Positions 46,895 through 60,867 of a stretch of DNA of 64,000 nucleotides are shown here, one piece after another. The notes below the pieces were generated by a model. That model was not told the DNA's origin. It did no database searches and saw nothing but the letters and a program-made list of their open reading frames with translations. The translations under genes were made by a program, and so were the position numbers. Each line of letters opens with the position of its first letter. Within the stretch, counting starts at the first letter, position 1. Origin of the DNA: Lepraria neglecta (taxonomy: Eukaryota > Ascomycota > Lecanoromycetes > Lecanorales > Stereocaulaceae); assembly GCA_033220425.1 (NCBI GenBank), contig CM065652.1, positions 434,001 to 498,000 on the forward strand, in the 5' to 3' direction.

Positions 46895-47536
46895 TTTGGT
46901 GGGCGTCAGTTGGTCTAGAGGAGCTCTTATTCCCAATTTTGTGCGGGGCGAAACTTCGGGTTATAATTTGCGCTAGTAGACTAAAGCCTAGCTTGTTGAA
47001 CAGCCCGGATATCGTGTTCAGACCAACAAGTTTCAAACCGCTCTCCCTCACTTTTTCGGCGTCATCTCAGGATAAAGTTGCAATAAAAGTTCTAAAAAAG
47101 AAGCAAAATATTACTTCTGCAATACAAAGTTAAGACTTAGAACGTATTTTGGGGGAGTTATACTGCGAAGAAGCCAAATTTGATGTTTCCGAAGCCCAAC
47201 AGCCCGACTTGAAAACCCTCAAAGGGGACTGGTGTCAAGGAAGTGAATTCTACCAGTTGCCTTTCCATAGGTCTATTCTATGCTTAGCATGTCAGCATTT
47301 GCCTCTAGAAAATGTTGCAATCCTTGTATTGAGAGCGTTTGATTGGAATATATAGAGATATTTGAGGCAAAAAGGCTGTCGTGCTGTGCTGAATTTCTAG
47401 TATTAGGTAGCTACGCTACAGTTGAACTATACAACAGGGTAATCCCCATCCTCCGATTCAATTACAGCGATCATTCCTAATTACTTCCCCTTGCCCCCGG
47501 GCCCCCAAATTCTCCTTCACTTGCCGCCCATTGCTG
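46895..47536. other. Intergenic, eIF3m promoter side and PAN1 3' side
   Basis: No supported gene. It should hold the eIF3m promoter and the end of the PAN1 transcript. Short frames on the plus strand lack features. Confidence 0.5.
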
Positions 47537-50500
47537 TTAATCTAAAACTCTCCCAGCAGTACTAGCTGTACTCCTATCCTTAGTCTGCACTTTCTTCAAG
47601 CCAGTTCCCTTCTTAATATCTCCTAACAAACCCCCTAAGTTTGGCACAGCCGCCGGCGGCCCTCCTGGAGCAGCACCAGGTGGAGGTGGTGGCGGAGCCG
47701 GTGGTGCGCCTGGCATTCCTGGAGGCGGTGGTGGAGGCGCAGGCGGAGCACCGAATCCAGGCATTGGCGGTGGAGCACTTGAACCTGGCATAGGTGGCGG
47801 AGGTGGAGCGGCTGAACCAGGCATAGGCGGTGGTGGTGGAGGTGCTGCAGCTGGAGGTCCATCGTCACCGAAACTTCCTGGCATTGGAGGCGCCGGCGGT
47901 GGAGATATAGCAGCTCCAGTACTTGGTGTAGGTGGAGCCGGACTTGTGGGGGTCTCTAGCTTCTTATCGTCCATAGCAGATAATGGTCTAGGAGGTGCCA
48001 TTGTACCGAATAGCATGGACGCAAGTTGTTTCGCGCTTCCACCAGTAGGCTTGTCGGCATCATCCTCGTCGTCTGACGATGAGGTGGAGTCGACAACAGA
48101 CCATTCGTCTTCTTCTGGCCTAATGCGAGAAGGACGATTGCCTGTTGGTGTTGATGTGAGGGGTGGGGGTAGTCCTTGAGACTTTGCAGACTCTTGCTGT
48201 TGCGTGAGACGATGGAATGGATTTGTAGATTCAGCGGTTCCATTTGGTGAGGTGACGGATGAAAGCGTGGGTGCCGCCGGCTCACTTGCTTGGTTCATTT
48301 TCTTGAAGAACGGGTTCTTCGTATCCGCACCAAAGGAAGACGAGGGCGTTCGCCCCGGAGCTGGTGGCGCTGACGGCAGACTCTGTATTGGAGCGGGAGG
48401 TGGGCTTGTAGGAGCTTCAGACTCTGCAGGCGTCGGCTTCGATGGTGGAAACTGGATACTACCTTCTCGGGATAGCACCTGGCTGTTTGTTGGCGTGGTC
48501 TCTTGTGGTGTGATTTCCTGGGGACCTTCTTCATCAGATGAGTCTTCGTCCCCAAGGCTCTCCAACTGCAATTGCAGTTGCCTCTCCCTCTCCTTTGCGG
48601 CCTCCAGCTCCGCTCGCTGGGCCGCAAGCTTGGCTTCCTTCTCTTTTGCCTCTTTCTCGGCAGCTTGCTTTCTGCGTTTCTCTTCTTGCTTCTTGACTTT
48701 GCCTTGCTTGACCTGCTCCTCCAAGGCCTTGAGCCTTGCTTGAGATGCTTCTCGCTCTTTCGCAATCTCATCTTCCTGTCGTTGAGCTTCGTTCCTTTGA
48801 CACATTGTCAGCATCGATACATACGCATCAGCAGCAGCTCACTTACTCCATACTCCTAGTCTGCGATTCTTGAAGTCGTTGCTGATCTTTAATCGCTTGC
48901 TCCTTCCCCTCCTGCTCAGCCCTAGCTTTCAGCGCGTCTTCATCATCTTTCCGCTTGGCCTCAGCACGTTGCGCAGCGCTGTCTGCTCTGTTCTTGCGCG
49001 TCGGTGGTGGTGGCGGTTTCTTTCCAGGCTTACCGAATTCGGGAGCGGACGGTTGCTCATCGGCGAGTCTACGCTGTCTTTCCTCTTCTCGCTTGGCGTC
49101 TTCTGCTTCAGCTTGACGTACGCGATCTTGACGCTCTTTGGCCTCCCTTTCTTGACGCTGCTGAACCGATTCACCTGACTTCGTTGCTGGCTTGAGACCC
49201 AGAGCTGCCAGACGCTCGGCCATACGTTGCTCTGCCTGCTGCTTGATGAAGGCTGCTCGGTCTTCAGCAGTCTTGTACGACGAGTAAGAACCACCAGCGG
49301 CAGGAGTAGCTGCTGGCTTCGGGGACTCAGTCTTCCTGTCATTACGGGTCGGTGTGAGATCATGGGAGCTGTCTCGAATAGTATCATCTCCACGACCTCT
49401 ACCAGTGCTGCATAACATTAGCAAGTCCTTTCAACATTAAGCTTGAAGCAGTCACTCACTCTTCACGGCGGACTTTGGCACTTCGGCTACTCCTTTGCAA
49501 GTCGAAGATGAAGTCTCTGACCTCATCCTCAACACCAAGGCCATCCTCCCACCTCCGTCTCTCATGCTCACTGGTTGAATCTTCGCCGCCTTGCGCCAAA
49601 GTGTCCTCAAGGCTGCGAGAGAACTCTCGAACGCTATCTTCAACATCTTTGATCATGCGCTCGTTGTTCTCCCTTTCAGTCTTGGCCTTCGAGTTCTCTT
49701 CTTCTAGGCGTCTTGCTGCAGCTCCGGGATCGTCCTCACCAGCGGGCGCGCCTTTGCCTGTCAAGGCTGCAGAACGCTGCTGCATCATAGCTTTGGCTCG
49801 AGCCTTCAGTCTGTCCGCTTCAGTCACAGACCCTCCAGGTCCAGTACCTACGACCGTTAAAGCGCTACCTGGGTGTGCTTTTGCATCTTTTAAGCGGAAC
49901 AATTCAAGCTTCGCATCAGCAATACTACGCTCCGTCTTTCTCACTTGAGACGCTAGCTCAGGCAGACGGTCTGTCAATCTCTGCAATCGACGTTTCAGGG
50001 CCCTGCGTTCGGCGCTGGAATCAACGTCCCGCAAACTTGCTTTCGGGTGAGTGTTAATGTCCTCCTGAATCCTGCGGATGCGCCTATAGAGATCTTCGGC
50101 CTCCCTTCGGTCCCTTCGATCGAGAGCATCGTCTTCTTCGGCAGCATTTTCATCCTTGAAGTCTATGGCGTCCAAAACGACTTGCTTTTCCCGGATCTTC
50201 TTGCGCATCTGTTCAATCGATAACTCATCACTAGATCTCTCGGAGGATGGTGAAGTTGATTGAGCAGGCGAAGGGGTCCGCCCTCCTCCGCCAACTCGCC
50301 GCCGTGCGCTCGATCTATATCCAACATCATCATCGTTGTTCCTGAAGATTGTAGCGTCTTTACGTCCTGGAGTGATGCCATTGGAGTCTGTACGGAAGGA
50401 GTGATTCTTGAGATAGCTCACACCGGTCTTCTGGGGCTGCAGAAACGATCCGGTATTCTTTCTCGTCTCCGCATCTTGAGAAAGCAACGACTTGACAGTG

Positions 50501-52185
50501 TCGATTGAGTTCGTGAAGTTTCTAGTGGATGGAGGGACAAGTTCCGGTGGAAGCTGATTAGGCACAGGATATCCATTCAGCTTTCTGTAAATCAAATGCA
50601 TAGCGACAGCGAACTCATCCATATCAAGTCTGCCCTTATTCCCTGGATCTGACAAAGTCCAAATTTTCTCAAGGTCAGATTTTAGTAGTCCACTCTGGCC
50701 CATGACCTCAAGGGCTGCATCGCCACCAATAAAACCCTTGTTAAAACCATCCCATGCTTTGAACAGCTGATCATATATCTTCTTCTCGTCCTTCGTTACG
50801 GCCCAAGGTACCGTAGCAGTCCCAGACAGACCTGTCGTTGTATACCCTCCTTCGCGGCCAGGCTGTGGCATCATCCGCTGTTGTAGAGCGTCAATATTCG
50901 GCAGCCCCGAAGCTGGAGCGTTCACCAAACCCCACTGCCCTGGTCGTCCTGTGGGTTGCGCATTTAGGGGCATTGGTGGTTGGATTCCCGTCTGGGATGG
51001 CGATAGGTTTGATCCATAGCTCGTGGGCATTGGTGGCATAGGAGGCATGGGTCCCTGATAGCCGGTAGCTTGGGGATTCTGTTGAAAGCTAACCTGTTGT
51101 TGCTGTTGAAATCCTGTTGGCTGTGGTGCAAAGCCGGGTTGTGGTGGTGGCTGCTGGTTCCCAAACCCTGTAGGCTGCGGTGGTATGTACTGTGCTGCAA
51201 ATCCTGTTTGTTGAGACGCAATTTGTGATAGCAATTGGCTGTTCGAAGCTTGAGGCTGCGGTTGCTGAATGCTAGGGGTCGAGCTTGCTGCCGATGGATC
51301 ATTGAAGTTTGGCGCATTACTTCGAGGAGGCGCTGCAGCAGGACGGTCATCCGGTACACCAAACGAGATGATATCCACCATGCTCGAGACTTCGTTCGCG
51401 ATTTTCTCGGGTAGGGCTTGTGGCAAGTCCTTCCCGACCAACTTCAAGTTGCAGAGGTACATGGCTAGGGCAAACTCTGGGAAGAGGAGTTGCCCAGACT
51501 TGGTGGTATCTGAAAGGGTCCTGGCTAAAATCAGTATGGATCTTGACTAGTACTCCATGAATTTCATACCATATCTGCATCAGATCGGTCCCGGGCAGCT
51601 TCGATCGAATGAGCAGATCCTTGACCTTCTCCCCTGTGTTCCGTCAGCTCCAATCAATTTTGCATCTATCTGCATATTACCATCAAGAGCTTGTCCATCT
51701 CCAACCGCTGACTTGAAAAGCTGCTCAAATTTTGCCTGGTCCGTAGCAGTTAAGAACGACAGACGTATCTTAGGTATCTTAGTGCTTGAGATTGGAGCTT
51801 TGGCCGCTGGTACTGATGGCGCAGGGGTTGACGTGAACGACTGGGCCATTTGAGAAGAGGTCAGCCCCATCTTTTGTGGAGCAACTGGTTGCGGAGGAGG
51901 TTGTCCGGTCTGGAAAGACTGTTGCGGAGGCGGCTGGTTCTGGGGCGGATACCCTGTGTACTGCGGCTGCTGCTGTGGAGGTTGGAAGCTCTGCTGCTGG
52001 CCCTGCCCCGGAAATGCTGTATATTGCTGTTGCAGCGGAGGCCCGGCAAATCCGGTGGGCTGAGGTGCAAAGCCATTTGGCTGCTGTTGCTGTTGGCCCG
52101 GCTGGGAGAATGAGGACTGCCCGTACTGGGAAGGACCGGGACGGGCGCTGGTTCCCCCCAAATAGGCATTTGAATTCGAATACAT
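47537..52185 (-). CDS. PAN1: Actin cytoskeleton-regulatory complex protein Pan1
   Basis: Five exons, 52185-51681, 51633-51570, 51520-49460, 49407-48847 and 48794-47537, give 1482 aa. Gln/Pro-rich N-terminal sequence with QPTGF repeats precedes EH domain 1 ([12 protein letters not shown], then [16 protein letters not shown] and [17 protein letters not shown]). More QPTGF sequence leads to EH domain 2 ([35 protein letters not shown]). Long coiled coils follow, then a proline-rich region and a WH2-like end ([15 protein letters not shown]). Pan1 scaffolds early endocytic sites with End3 and Sla1 and activates Arp2/3 through the acidic/WH2 tail. Introns are 47-52 nt; intron 1 is essential, since it restores EH1 ([12 protein letters not shown]). 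Domain order and length match filamentous fungi. Confidence 0.94.
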
Positions 52186-52583
52186 TGTATGTCAATGAAA
52201 AGAAACGAAAGCGAAAGCTTTTAGAAAGGAAAGCTTGAAGCTTTCAAGCTCAGGGTGACGACGGCCAGTTTGGAGGACGCGGCGGCGCTACGAAATAGGG
52301 CTGTGGCAAAGATTAACCGCCTCCTGCCCAACCAGCCTTTAAGAAAGAGAGCAAGGTATCTTTCCAAAGTGGACGTTGTTGCAAAAGGTTTGGATTTGTC
52401 AATCTCTTAGGACCGAGACTCTTCTGATTAAATACGGAAGCCATTCTTGATTCCAGCTTCTATCCTAAGGCTCCTCACAACGCCTCGAACGGAACCCTTC
52501 CCTCAATGCGCCTCAGTAATTCATCAAACACCTCCAAACCACATTCCAACTCCTAACGCCTTCCATAATCCTCTCTTCCACCT
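52186..52583. other. Intergenic, PAN1 promoter side
   Basis: No supported gene. It lies between the PAN1 start and the RPB11 stop, both on the minus strand, so it holds the PAN1 promoter. The inverted pair AAAGCTTGAAGCTTTC near 52230 is notable but unexplained. Confidence 0.5.
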
Positions 52584-53802
52584 TTATCTCCCTAGCCCTT
52601 TACCTTTACCATCCTTCTCATCACCCTTGGCTCCATCTCCCACCATCTTCCTCAATTCCCACTCCTTGGTGAACTCGCGGCTCAGGATACTAAGGTCATT
52701 GACCAGTTCTCTACAGGTTTGCTGTAGAGCGGCACGAGGTGTGCGGGTGCCGTCAGTCTGAATACGAAGTTCGAACGTGCTGGCGAGCCCTGGAGCGTTA
52801 GCAAACATGACCTGTTTGGGATGAGTCTTCTTAGGGGGGTAGACTTGCCTGTTGAGGGGGTGAGGGATTCTGTAGCCAGAGTATCTGACGTGTGGCGATT
52901 TCAGAAGGTGTGAGCGGAGGAGGTTGCCAAGGGTGTGGTCCTCTTTGTTGAAGGTGAATGTTGAGGCCGAAGGAATACCTGAACGAATGAAGTGTGTTAG
53001 CAGAGGAATCAGACACGATCTGCAACATATAGGCTGACACGAAGAAACCATGGTCAAAGTAGATAGGAATAATTAAAGCCTAACACCAACATCACAAATA
53101 TTGAAGAAGTACCAGGACAATGCCGTCATGGCGTCATATCCGCAACAGATATGAACGTTAACTTACGTGTGTCTGCCTCCTCCGTGACCTTCTTCTCACC
53201 GTCCCCCAAAAGGAAGGTATCGAACCTATTGGGAACGTTATCTTCTGCAGTAAGCTTTGGCCCACGGTTCGAGTTGGAGCTCAAGGCATTGACATTCATG
53301 TTGGCGTAAAGGCCAGGGCCACCGCGACTCATATGAGAGTGTTGTGAGAAATGTGTAGGAGAACCCAAGGCCGAAGCCACAGGACGGTCCTGATAGTCTG
53401 CGTTTGGTGCGAGAAGCTCTGCTGGATTTGGAGGGCTCAAGCTGCCACGCTGAGGCGAAGGCATTGCGGCAATGTTTTGAGACGAGGGTTTTTGATGGGG
53501 TTGAAATTGAGGGGCGAAGAACGAAAGTCGGAAGTGAGGTGGTGAAGGAAAGAGTGAAAGAGTGGATGAATCGACACAGCTCGATTTTAGAACAACACCC
53601 GAAAGATTTTTTACTTTACTGACGGTCCTCTTCTTCCCATGTGTTCTCCTGGGAGAGTCATTGGATCTTGAAGGTAATCTTCTGGATGCTCCAATTCCCA
53701 TTGCTTGATATACAAATTGACGAAGTCCTCTAGGCTCCAAATAAAGGCAGTGTAACAATTAAGTCTAAAGCAAACTATGACTGACCTGTCTGGCGCATTC
53801 AT
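52584..53802 (-). CDS. RPB11: RNA polymerase II subunit Rpb11
   Basis: Preferred exons are 53802-53786, 53225-53167, 52978-52849 and 52779-52584, giving 133 aa. Exon 1 encodes MNAPDR, the canonical Rpb11 start; joined to exon 2 it reads MNAPDRFDTFLLGDGEKKVTEEADTR. Exon 3 continues IPSASTFTFNKEDHTLGNLLRSHLL. The 69-nt intron 3 is in frame and stop-free, with a GC donor (AG|GCAAGT), a GCTAAC branch and a GCCAG acceptor; removing it gives HPLNSTFELRIQTDG as in other Rpb11 proteins. The C-terminus is a LREL-type helix and a basic tail. Rpb11 pairs with Rpb3 in polymerase assembly. The 560-nt intron 1 contains an in-frame ATG at 53464 with a CT-rich leader, so a longer isoform is possible. Confidence 0.88.
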
Positions 53803-54275
53803 ATTTTCTACTTCTTCTCTTCTCCACTACTCTAGAATTCTTCCAGGCTATTCTTTCTCCGGCGGCGGCTGTATTACTTCTGTATTATTGCGTAAGAGAA
53901 GATAGTCTAAGGGATATACAATGCAAGACGGGTATACTAACGATATGGCAGATTTTAGGTAAGCAAATGAGCGAATGTTGTCTGAAGTATAAGGAACGGG
54001 AAGAAGCCGACTTGAAGGCGTACGAGCAAGAAGTCCATGCCAAGCCTTTGCGAGATTTTATTGGCTAAAATTTCTGCTTAGCTCATCCTCCGCACTTGGT
54101 ACCTTTCACGAAAGCACGCCTTTCTTTCTCCCATAGCTGAAGCAATTGCACGAGAACAAGCTGTTTCTATTAGGTATATGATTACTTAGGTTATATATGC
54201 CATCAAAAGACCTCAAAGCGCCATCGCCAAAGACAAAAGTCTACGCTGCGAAAGAAGCATGCAACAATTCCCACT
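53803..54275. other. Intergenic, RPB11 promoter and CYP51 3' side
   Basis: No supported gene. It separates the RPB11 start from the CYP51 stop on the same strand. No motif stands out. Confidence 0.5.
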
Positions 54276-55972
<1,697 letters not shown>

Positions 55973-56386
55973 GATTTGAATGAGTGACAGCGACCCTGTA
56001 TCTACCACCAGACTGCGGTCAAAAGGTGTTGAATTCGCATTGTTTGGGTTCGCAAAAAAAAAAAAAGAGGTTGAAAAACCGGCATCTGAGATGCCGGTCT
56101 TCACGCCACAATACTACGGTTCGTACCGAGCATACCAACTGTATCTGGTACCTTACATACGGAGCTGTTACGGTGCGTAGTAGGGCAAAGAGATTCGTAC
56201 GATTCAACGGAATGAGATGATATGCAATGTCTATGTCGGTGCTTCAATATGGGTACATGATGAAGCCAAGGAGCAGGCGATGCTGCTTGAAAAGAATCCC
56301 GCTGTTCACCTGTGAATAATGCTTCCGTGATTGGACTCTAACCCTCATTCTAAGTCGTCGCTCCAGATGCATGAGTTCGTTGAGTC
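55973..56386. other. Intergenic, CYP51 promoter side
   Basis: No supported gene. It contains a 13-base A run near 56056 and a short inverted repeat GGCATCTGAGATGCC (56081-56095) upstream of CYP51. No sterol-response element was confidently identified. Confidence 0.5.
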
Positions 56387-58190
56387 TCACTCCCTATCAA
56401 TAAATTCAACCATGACCGTTCCGTTCTTTAACCCAGCTTGCTCAATGGTATCGTCCAGCATCTCGATCAAATTCTTCTGCATGAATATCAACTCAAATTC
56501 GGAACCTTCCTTTCCTTCAAGCGGGCTCGCCTTCAGCCACTCGTAGATTCTTCTGACGGGGTCTGCCAGAGCGAACCTCCTTACGACCCGGCCATTAGGG
56601 TGACGGAATTGGACTCTCGTGGCGGTGGCCGCGTCTGGAGGCGGCTCGGTATGAGCATGTGTAGAAGATATCGAAGCGAATGGAGAGGTAGCCGGTCCTG
56701 AAGATCCATTCGCATCTGGCTGCTCTGAAACATCCATCAGATCTTCGTCCCTCTCAACCTCCTTGCCCTTTCCGCCATCTAGGTTTCCCACACTTCGCGT
56801 CAAGTCATCAGGATCGGATTCTTGCCTTCCTTGGTCGCCCGCTAGGCTGGCTTGTAGTGCCATTTCCATCATTTGCTCTTCGGTCATTTTCTCCACTTGC
56901 GTATCCTTCTTTGCCTCCGGCTTTCTCTTCGCTACAGGATTCTTGGCTGTGACCTTGAGGCTGTACCTATCAAGGAATTCATGCAGCTGCATGAGGAAGT
57001 CCATGGCTTTGGGCGCTGGTGGGCCTGACCAGACCTTGACCTGCTCGCCGGTTCTTGGGTCGACGATGGCAATGTGTGGGTATGCGTTTTGGCTGTCCTT
57101 GTTTTGGAAATAGTATTGGACGTATTGGTTGCCCTTGGGATCGTCCTTCGAGTATTGCATAAAAAGAAAATTCTCCTTTACTGTCTCCATAACACCGGCA
57201 TTTTTCCATATATCTCGGTTCAGCACTTGACAGTCGAATATTGAAGGATCTTGAATATTGACCAGTATCCATTTCTCGCCAGTCTTTCCTTGCTGACGTG
57301 CTTCGTCCCAGGGTAAGCGCGACATCAGCTCAAATGGCGGTCGATACATCTCGGCAAGTAGATTTGACTTTGAGGATGCTTCTGACGCTCCAGCTGTAGC
57401 TTGGGCAAGCTGATCTCGGTGAGATCCTGGCTGTCCATCGCCGTCGTTCCAGATCGAAGGTCCAGTGGCTTGGTTAAAGATACCATGTCGATCTGTAATT
57501 CTTAGCGTTTTGTTCATAGTATTCTCGAAGAAGCCAAAACTCACCTCGATGCCTAGCCTGCTGCTGTCTCCTATACGCCATCTGCTCTACGACAGCGGCC
57601 CTCATCTCTTCTGCACTAGTAGGATCAAAAGCTCCTGGACCAACAAGGGTTTCTGTGGTACGTGCTATGGGCGCCCGATATCCGTGTTCGTCCAATCCCT
57701 CGCCACCGCGGCCACCACCCCCAATACCTGAGCCTGCTCCGTAAAATTCCTCCTGAAGCCTCCTAGCCATAGCTTCATCATCTTCTACAGATCTCCTGTT
57801 GCCTATTGGCGGCGTTGCATTAGACGGAGTGTGTAATGCTGAGCCTGATCTGCCAGGTGCGGCAGCTTGCCTTGAGGAGGGTTTTGTGGAATTGACTTCA
57901 TCGCTATCGGAGTAATTTGGATCTTCTTGATCTGAATCCAAGTGCACGACGCCTTGTTCATCTTCGTAGCCTTGTTGGTGTCCAGGCGGCCGAGTAGATG
58001 CTGGGGGGACTGGTGGAGGGTGTGATGATTGTGGAGGTGCTGGAGTAGGCTCTAATTCAGCGCCATCGTTGGCAAAGTAAAGTTCTATGGCTTGTTCGGT
58101 GTGATTTTCTGCGAGTCGGAGGTACTGGGCCGCTAGAGCAGGTGAAGCTCCTGTGATCGAGGAGAACTGAATTATCGCGTCCTCATCCAT
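56387..58190 (-). CDS. UBX5: UBA-UAS-UBX protein, Cdc48 cofactor Ubx5 type
   Basis: Two exons, 58190-57545 and 57492-56387, give 583 aa. The N-terminal UBA domain (residues 1-42: IIQFSSITGASPALAAQYLRLAENHTEQAIELYF) is followed by a disordered acidic linker. A UAS/thioredoxin-like domain follows (KWILVNIQDPSIFDCQVLNRDIWKN, FLFMQYS, YPHIAIVDPRTGE), then a UIM-like helix (EEQMMEMALQASLAGD) and a C-terminal UBX domain (TRVQFRHPNGRVVRRFALADPVRRIYEWL). Proteins of this build (yeast Ubx5, human UBXN7) link ubiquitinated substrates and cullin ligases to Cdc48/p97. The intron is 52 nt with GTGAGT and TACAG. It is divergent from EMC2. Confidence 0.93.
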
Positions 58191-58609
58191 CTTGAGAAGG
58201 TTGGGGGAGCGTATTGAACTTGACTTGTGGCGTCAGAAACGATATTTTATAGGGTAGGAGGTAGGTGAAGTCCGGGCGATGTTCGGTTGATTGTGTCAAG
58301 CGGAAATGTCGATGTAATCTGCCATGGTCGAGCAGTTTTGTCCTCGGCCAGTGATGAGTCACTTTAAGGAGGAACGTACGGTCAGATGTTGCCTAATGTT
58401 AACACAATGAGTGGTGTTAGCAGATGAAGGCGTTGAGTTTGAATGTGATTTTGAGGCAACGGCCATGACATAGACCGGTGGGCTGGACCCTGCGCTAGTG
58501 GGCTAATCTTCGGCTACTCTAGCCGCATCGGTCTCCTGGAGAGCTCCTCAGGTACGCAAAACCAGATGCACATACCACATCTTACAAGCAAATCAGCTTT
58601 CGCAATATC
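58191..58609. promoter_or_regulatory. Divergent promoter region, UBX5 and EMC2
   Basis: The 419 bases separate two outward start codons and so should hold both promoters. No TATA box is evident; the EMC2 leader near 58560-58600 is CA-rich. Confidence 0.55.
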
Positions 58610-59748
58610 ATGTCTCTCAGCTCCTCGCTCAGACACTCTAATTCGGAGGCCTTGAGTCTTTCTCAGCAATCTACGCAGTACCTTCAAAAGCACACATCCA
58701 CAGGGACCTCGACAATCCCAGTTCCCTTCATATCCTACCCAGAGTCTACAGAGCTATGGCTTATGTACGAGAAGCTGTTGTTGTCTTGTCTGAGAGCAGG
58801 AGATGACAAAGCTGCCCATCTCTGCATTGAAAAGCTCATCGATCGTTTCGGGGCTACCAATGAACGTATAATGGGCCTACGTGGATTATATCAGGAGGCG
58901 GTGGCTAAGGATGATGCTGCATTGGGAAGGATACTGAAGGAGTACGACGAGGTTCTTGCGGAAGACCCTGTGAATACCGTGCGTCCTCATGATCGGTTGA
59001 CTTTGACAGTGTCTATGCTAATGTATGATGTCTGTAGCCTGTAGCAAAACGTCGAATCGCTCTTCTTCAAAGTCTTTCGAGAACCACAGATGCTATCGAC
59101 GCTCTCACGGAGCTACTGGAGTCTTCCCCTACGGACATCGAAGCTTGGACCGAACTCTCGGACCTGTACCTATCTCAAAGCCTTTTCCCTCAGGCGATCT
59201 TCTGCCTGGAGGAAGTCCTGCTGGTAGCGCCAAGTGCCTGGAATGTATGTTGAATACGCTTTCTCTCTAGCATTTCGCAAAGCTGACTGTGGACACCTTA
59301 CAGATTCATGCACGTCTAGGCGAAGTCCTGTATATCTCTGTGACTAGCAGCAATGAAAGTGCTGATGGCAAGACACTCGCGGAGGCAATGCGACGCTTCT
59401 GTAGAAGTATCGAGCTTTGTGATGACTATCTTCGAGGTTACTATGGATTAAAAATGGTAAGTGCGGTACTCTTAGAAACAAAATATGCGAGATTAACAGG
59501 AATTGCAGACATCAGATCGACTATTGTCTGCCTTTCCCGACAATAGCAAAGCTGCCGGGCAGATATTGTCTACCGATAATGGGGAGCTTCCGATGCCTTC
59601 CACAGCGACCGTGCGTAAATTGAATGAAAAAGCCACTTCCAAACTTGCTGAGATGACCCGGTGGACGACGGCCAGAGGATACAACTATGCGGAGGTGGTT
59701 GCCGCAAAGGAATTGCTCGACAAGAGTACTCAACCCAAGCAACGGTGA
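58610..59748 (+). CDS. EMC2: ER membrane protein complex subunit 2
   Basis: Four exons, 58610-58978, 59038-59244, 59304-59456 and 59509-59748, give 322 aa. The protein is a TPR solenoid: LWLMYEKLLLSCLRAGD, GLRGLYQEAVAKDD, the well conserved PVAKRRIALLQSL, then AWTELSDLYLSQSLFPQAIFCLEEVLLVAP, HARLGEVLYI, and ELCDDYLRGYYGLKM. Emc2 is the cytosolic cap of the ER membrane complex, which inserts tail-anchored and multi-pass proteins. Introns are 52-59 nt; the exon 1-2 join (NT|PVAKRR) uses the first of two nearby AGs, which keeps frame. The C-terminal tail ends in STQPKQR. Domain layout and length match fungal Emc2/Oca3. Confidence 0.92.
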
Positions 59749-60867
59749 GAAGTTGATCGACTAGCGCAGGCCTTCGACGTACGAAGACGCTTAGGCCCAC
59801 GCTTGTGGGAAGGAGCCTTTGTTCAGATGAAGAGGATGGTCCTGAAAGCGAAGGTTCGGGGACCCTATGCGCTCGGAGTCGAGCAATTCGAAGTTTCGGT
59901 GGGCTTCTGGCTGAGGATTTTGAGGCTGTGCGACCAGAGACCGTCAAAGCCTACCATTGTACCCTTTGCAGGTAGCAACCTTGGGCGTAACATTGGGTTG
60001 AAGTGTCGCTTGAGAAAATTTACGTTTGCATGAGGGACGAGCATCCAAGGGCCGGTATACACTTCGTGTTCACCAGCAGAGACTGGCTTGAGATGTCAGG
60101 CAACAACCTCTTGACCTCATTTTTCTTCATCCACTCAATTTCTCGTCGATTGGTGGAAGCTATCCTCGTATCTCCATACACCGATAGACGAAGAAAGCGT
60201 CCTCTGTGAAAAACAGTCTTGAGTCACACTGTCGTAGTGGATGCGCACAAAAGCCGTAGAAAAACGGGACATTATTGTAATTGAAAGATGACGATGCTGC
60301 GATATGGTACCCAATTAGCAGGCTAGAACGATCATGGTTAGGTAGAGATAGTAAGCAGTCGGGCATCTATCCACCAGGGTGACCCCGATCCGACGCCTTC
60401 TCTCGGCCAACACTGGTTGAATGTGGACCCCACCATTGGTGGCATTGGGCCTGAATGCCCCAAAACCGCGCTCTCAATTTGCTGTCAATGCAGACAATCA
60501 TAAATAATATCCTCATTCGCCTTCGTCATCAATCCCACTTCCTGTGCGCATCCAATCCCACCCTGCCGGCGACTTGCTTACCATCAGCGACTGTTTGTTG
60601 ACTCCTCTTCGCATTCTTCCATTCTTCCTCCACACCAGCGCAAGGGAAACTCCTGTCTTGGATCGCAACACCGGCGGCAGATTCGTGTCTTCATTCCATT
60701 GGCCTCATCTTTGCTCGCAATCAAAATTTTTGGACCCGTGAATGAGTACAAAAGGATACAAAAGGTCAATTGGCCCCCAAATCAAATACCCAGCTTTGCT
60801 CTCCAAAGACCATCTACGCTCGTCCTCTTCGCGGAAGAGGATTTGAGCTAGACATTTCCTTGCGCAC
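59749..60867. other. Intergenic, 1.1 kb
   Basis: No gene supported on either strand. The last 350 bases, with C/T-rich runs (about 60590-60650), probably form the promoter and leader of the ubiquitin-like-domain gene. Several short open frames were judged chance. Confidence 0.5.

Noticed and set aside
46836-47133. Short frames upstream of eIF3m
   Set aside because: They cover the promoter and first exon, and have no features.
53611-53802. Separate 63-aa protein MNAPDRSVIVCF at the RPB11 start
   Set aside because: The first six codons are the Rpb11 N-terminus and the GTCAGT after them is a donor, so the rest is read-through into intron 1.
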